A stretch of 9,622 nucleotides of DNA from Chlamydiia bacterium (GTDB lineage Bacteria > Chlamydiota > Chlamydiia > Chlamydiales > FEN-1388), in NCBI GenBank assembly GCA_003170575.1, contig PMZB01000189.1, positions 1-9,622 of the forward strand. Reading direction: 5' to 3'. The notes below the pieces were generated by a model, which saw only the letters and a program-made list of their open reading frames with translations, had not been told where the DNA came from and ran no database searches. How positions within the stretch are numbered: position 1 is the stretch's first letter; every line of letters starts with the position of its first letter. A program made the position numbers and the translations under genes. Shown here in pieces: positions 7,567 to 9,622 of the stretch.

Positions 7567-7595
7567 TTTATACTCAAACAAATTGACTATATCAC
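7567..7595 (-). promoter_or_regulatory. Candidate promoter for phoH2 and the downstream ankyrin gene
   Basis: On the minus strand GTGATA (7590-7595) and TATAAA (7567-7572) are separated by 17 bp, four and five matches to consensus respectively. A start near 7560 would give a leader of about 43 nt to the phoH2 ATG at 7517. It overlaps the open stretch upstream of the small TPR-like frame on the other strand. Confidence 0.4.
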
Positions 7596-7689
7596 TCCTA
7601 CACAAGTAGAGGAAGTCAAAGCAACAATTAAGACGGGCAGGCGGCTTTCGGACTATGAAAGCGAAATTCAAGAGACAGAGGACGCCAAG

Positions 7690-7887
7690 ATGGCAATCCA
7701 GCTCGCTTACTATTATAGAGAAATAAAAGATACTGATGAGGCGCTCTCTTGGTTGTGTAAAGCTAAAAAGTATCTGGGAGATAAGAATTTAGGGGACCTC
7801 GTTGATCGTGATAGCTTTCTGTCAAAATATGAAACCACCCTTTTTTCAGTCACCATTGACTGGATGAGCAAATACTTAGAGACATAA
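7690..7887 (+). CDS. Small TPR-like protein or 5'-truncated remnant
   Basis: The called frame encodes 65 residues. MAIQLAYYYREIKDTDEALS and the following WLCKAKKYLGD form an antiparallel helix pair of TPR/Sel1 type. ATG7690 has AGAGGA seven nt upstream, so it could be translated as is. However, the same frame stays open back to 7567, after a stop at 7564. The 41 extra codons read like real protein (for example TGRRLSDYESEIQETEDAK) yet contain no in-frame ATG, GTG or TTG. So either the start has been lost and this is the tail of a degraded gene, or a rare ATT or ATA codon is used, or only the short form is made. Function is unknown. It is divergent from phoH2. Confidence 0.45.
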   Translation: MAIQLAYYYREIKDTDEALSWLCKAKKYLGDKNLGDLVDRDSFLSKYETTLFSVTIDWMSKYLET

Positions 7888-7945
7888 ACCTAATTCTTGC
7901 AAAACGCGCCTCGACAAAAAAAATGGATAAAACCTTTTAACATTA

Positions 7946-8040
7946 TTTTGAGACACAAAGCTCAAAACTCCGCGAAGCAGGCCTTCGCGCCCATGACGCG
8001 TGCTTGGCACCAGGTTTTTTGAAAACTTTGCTACAGCAAA
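7946..8040 (+). other. Cluster of three hairpins in the spacer before the SWIM gene
   Basis: The 200-bp spacer 7888-8087 holds three inverted repeats. TTTTGAG/CTCAAAA (7946-7952 and 7961-7967) has an 8-nt loop. CGCGAAG/CTTCGCG (7971-7977 and 7983-7989) has a 5-nt loop. TTTGC/GCAAA (8027-8031 and 8036-8040) has a 4-nt loop. A run of six T lies at 8015-8020, 26 nt after the strongest stem, which is too far for a classical intrinsic terminator. The cluster may be a weak terminator region for the small frame upstream or a structured leader for the SWIM gene. A TATACT box at 8057-8062 without a matching -35 is the only promoter-like element seen near the SWIM start. Confidence 0.35.
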
Positions 8041-8087
8041 AACAAAGCGGTGTGTATATACTAAAGATAATCGAAAAGGTGCATGAC

Positions 8088-8804
8088 ATGAAGATCACTC
8101 CAAAACTTCTTTCTATCCCCCCTTATATTTCTACAGTCTGGGGAAATGTCTCTACTGTACGCGTGGTGGATGAAAAACTTGTTATAGCTATGAAGGATGG
8201 GACAACGTGCTCAATACCAGGGCTGCCCCAAGAAGTTATAGATCAGGTTTTTGCATGCCATACAGAGTATCTTGAAACGCCAGCCCTGCAAAAAGAAGAA
8301 TTGGAAAATATCATTGAGGGTGTTCGCTCTGGATTTAAGGATCTCTTCTCCGTGATCGGAAAACTCGGGGCAAGCGCAATGGGTTCTATAGGAAAAGCCC
8401 TGGAACATGATCCAAAAAATGCCAATCTTCCTGAGCTGCCCCCTGAAATGGTGGAGAAGGTACGCCTTCTGTTGAATGTCATTTCTGAGGAAGACCTGCT
8501 GAACATGCCAGAAGCGCAACCTAACTGCAACTGCATGTACTGTCAAATCAATCGGATACTCCGCCAAGCTCTTGCAGAAAAGCATGGAGAAACCACTGAC
8601 GTCATCGGGGAACAAGAAGAGCCGGTTGAAGAGAAAGAACTTCAGTTCACTCAATGGATTGTAGAACCAGTTGCTGATAAGCTCTACAAAGTCACTAACA
8701 AACTAGACCCCCAAGAAGAGTATCGCGTGTTTCTTGGAGAGCCCATAGGGTGCACCTGCGGAAAGATCCACTGTGAACATGTGTTGGCCGTTTTAAGAAG
8801 TTGA
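8088..8804 (+). CDS. SWIM zinc-finger protein of unknown function
   Basis: The 238-residue product ends in a SWIM zinc finger, GCTCGKIHCEHVLAVL, giving the CxC-x4-CxH ligand set Cys222, Cys224, Cys229 and His231 within a compact C-terminal domain (about 185-238). A second cysteine cluster, NCNCMYCQ (Cys147, Cys149, Cys152), could bind metal with a partner ligand. The N-terminal part (1-60) looks like a small beta-rich domain, followed by amphipathic helices (about 65-140) and an acidic linker (about 165-185). SWIM fingers bind DNA or proteins; the role of this protein is unknown. No signal peptide or membrane segment is seen. ATG8088 is chosen, with AAAAGG eight nt upstream. A TTG at 8004 in the same frame would add 28 residues translated from the hairpin-bearing spacer and is unlikely. 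The gene overlaps the convergent sulfotransferase gene by 12 bp. Confidence 0.82.
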   Translation: MKITPKLLSIPPYISTVWGNVSTVRVVDEKLVIAMKDGTTCSIPGLPQEVIDQVFACHTEYLETPALQKEELENIIEGVRSGFKDLFSVIGKLGASAMGSIGKALEHDPKNANLPELPPEMVEKVRLLLNVISEEDLLNMPEAQPNCNCMYCQINRILRQALAEKHGETTDVIGEQEEPVEEKELQFTQWIVEPVADKLYKVTNKLDPQEEYRVFLGEPIGCTCGKIHCEHVLAVLRS

Positions 8805-9572
8805 TCTTTTCTTTGTGATCAGAAACTTTTTGTGAAATAACTTTTGTGCAAATTTATAGAGCTCAATATCCGCCCAGTTTCTCCTTGCTATATCTGCTAA
8901 AAGGTCCTTTGAATATTCTTCTACGATATCCGTCGTTGACTCCCCTCTAGGTCTGGAGGTGGGCTTTTCCCACCCCATCATCTCATACAATCGATAAATG
9001 GCTACTTGCAGCTCTTCCGTTATCCCTACAAAAAAGAAACTCTTTCTTAGGTTAGTACAAGCACTTTTAAGATGCTTCTCAATAGGAATGGTGGGATCTC
9101 TTGGATCAAGGCCCGAAAGAAACAGACACTGATGGTTATTCATTGTGTACAAGGGATCCCCTGGAGGAAGAAAATGCCCCTTACAAAAGATATCCTGTGA
9201 TACATTTCGATAAACAAAATACTTCAACCAATACCGATGTTCACTCAGTACTCGCTTTACTGGATCTCGTAAAAATGTGATTTTTCTAGCAGGTATATTT
9301 TTGACCTGGGAATAAAAAATATGGCCCCAGATCAGTTTATATCTTGCAAACCAGTCTGGAGGCTTATCGTCTAAATCATAATAATAAAGGCCTGGAGGAG
9401 TTCTTCTGGAATATGCATCTGAATAAGGGGTGTCTTCTTTTGAAAACTTTTCTTGAAGTAAATGCCAAAAAGAAGTGCCCGCTGTCTTTGGTATATGAAC
9501 AAATATGAGAGGATCCTCTCCTCTTCCAAATGTAGACAGAAATACAAGAACTGTAAAAACTATTGTTTTCAT
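8793..9572 (-). CDS. Sulfotransferase with N-terminal signal sequence (Sulfotransfer_2-like)
   Basis: This 259-residue enzyme would transfer sulfate from PAPS to an acceptor. Phosphosulfate-binding 5' loop: HIPKTAGTSF (26-35, Lys29). Presumed catalytic-region histidine: His84 in WGHIFY. Adenosine 3'-phosphate site: FLRDPVKRVLSEHRYW (100-115, Arg102 and Ser110). Also present are NNHQCLFLSG (145-154) and FVGITEEL (181-188), both typical of the family 2 group that includes heparan and chondroitin sulfotransferases. Residues 1-19 (MKTIVFTVLVFLSTFGRGE) look like a Sec signal sequence or anchor, so the protein is probably exported; some such enzymes keep an uncleaved anchor. The acceptor cannot be told from sequence. 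No PAPS-synthesis gene is present in the window. The start at 9572 has only a weak ribosome site (GAGAAAG directly upstream). It overlaps the SWIM gene by 12 bp tail-to-tail. Confidence 0.88.
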   Translation of the reverse strand: MKTIVFTVLVFLSTFGRGEDPLIFVHIPKTAGTSFWHLLQEKFSKEDTPYSDAYSRRTPPGLYYYDLDDKPPDWFARYKLIWGHIFYSQVKNIPARKITFLRDPVKRVLSEHRYWLKYFVYRNVSQDIFCKGHFLPPGDPLYTMNNHQCLFLSGLDPRDPTIPIEKHLKSACTNLRKSFFFVGITEELQVAIYRLYEMMGWEKPTSRPRGESTTDIVEEYSKDLLADIARRNWADIELYKFAQKLFHKKFLITKKRSTS

Positions 9573-9622
9573 CTTTCTCGGTAAAAATTCTTTTTTAAAA
9601 AAACGATTCAGATCTTGACGAC

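Noticed and set aside
7971..7989. Intrinsic terminator at the CGCGAAG/CTTCGCG stem
   Set aside because: The stem is not followed directly by a T-run; six T appear only 26 nt later. It is kept as part of the hairpin cluster.
8211..8654. 147-codon minus-strand open frame
   Set aside because: It is the shadow of the SWIM gene, with a Phe/Leu/Cys-rich composition typical of antisense translation.
9591..9602. TTTTTTAAAAAA palindrome at the right edge as a terminator or operator
   Set aside because: A pure A/T palindrome in an AT-rich spacer is expected by chance, and the window ends before its context can be judged.

Overview
The window carries seven confidently called protein genes and one small uncertain one, with no RNA genes, insertion sequences or CRISPR. 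The mix suggests an obligate intracellular, host-associated bacterium, most plausibly an environmental member of the Chlamydiota (Simkania/Waddlia/Parachlamydia-like). The grounds are a eukaryote-type Ufm1-specific protease homologue, a large ankyrin-repeat protein, a Sec-signal-bearing sulfotransferase, and ordinary bacterial housekeeping (PIN-PhoH, beta-carbonic anhydrase) at a moderately AT-rich composition judged by eye. The lineage is an inference. A Legionella- or Coxiella-like host is not excluded by anything seen here.

Layout, left to right. A near-consensus sigma70 promoter (34-62) drives a plus-strand cysteine peptidase of family C78 (104-1432), with the Cys and Asp-Pro-His catalytic signature of Ufm1-specific proteases and an unrecognised N-terminal part of about 190 residues. 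Convergent to it is an exported beta-class carbonic anhydrase (1480-2169, minus). The divergent spacer to the next gene holds three imperfect 31-35 bp repeats running into a good promoter (2343-2371) for a DUF4143-type AAA ATPase (2405-3808, plus). That gene overlaps tail-to-tail by 39 bp with an 801-residue ankyrin-containing protein (3770-6175, minus), which lies 22 bp downstream of phoH2 (6198-7517, minus) and is probably cotranscribed with it. To the right are a short TPR-like reading frame that seems to lack a proper 5' end (7690-7887), a spacer with three small hairpins, a SWIM zinc-finger protein (8088-8804, plus), and a sulfotransferase with an N-terminal signal sequence (8793-9572, minus) overlapping it tail-to-tail by 12 bp.

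The genes do not form one pathway. PhoH2, the carbonic anhydrase and the ATPase look like ordinary cell functions. The C78 protease, the ankyrin protein and the sulfotransferase are the candidates for acting on the host. The most striking is the C78 protease: bacteria have no UFM1, so an intact catalytic signature points to a host target (deUFMylation or a related ubiquitin-like deconjugation). That is inference and untested. Export of the protease and of the ankyrin protein is not demonstrated by the sequence, since neither has a Sec signal and type III signals cannot be read by eye.
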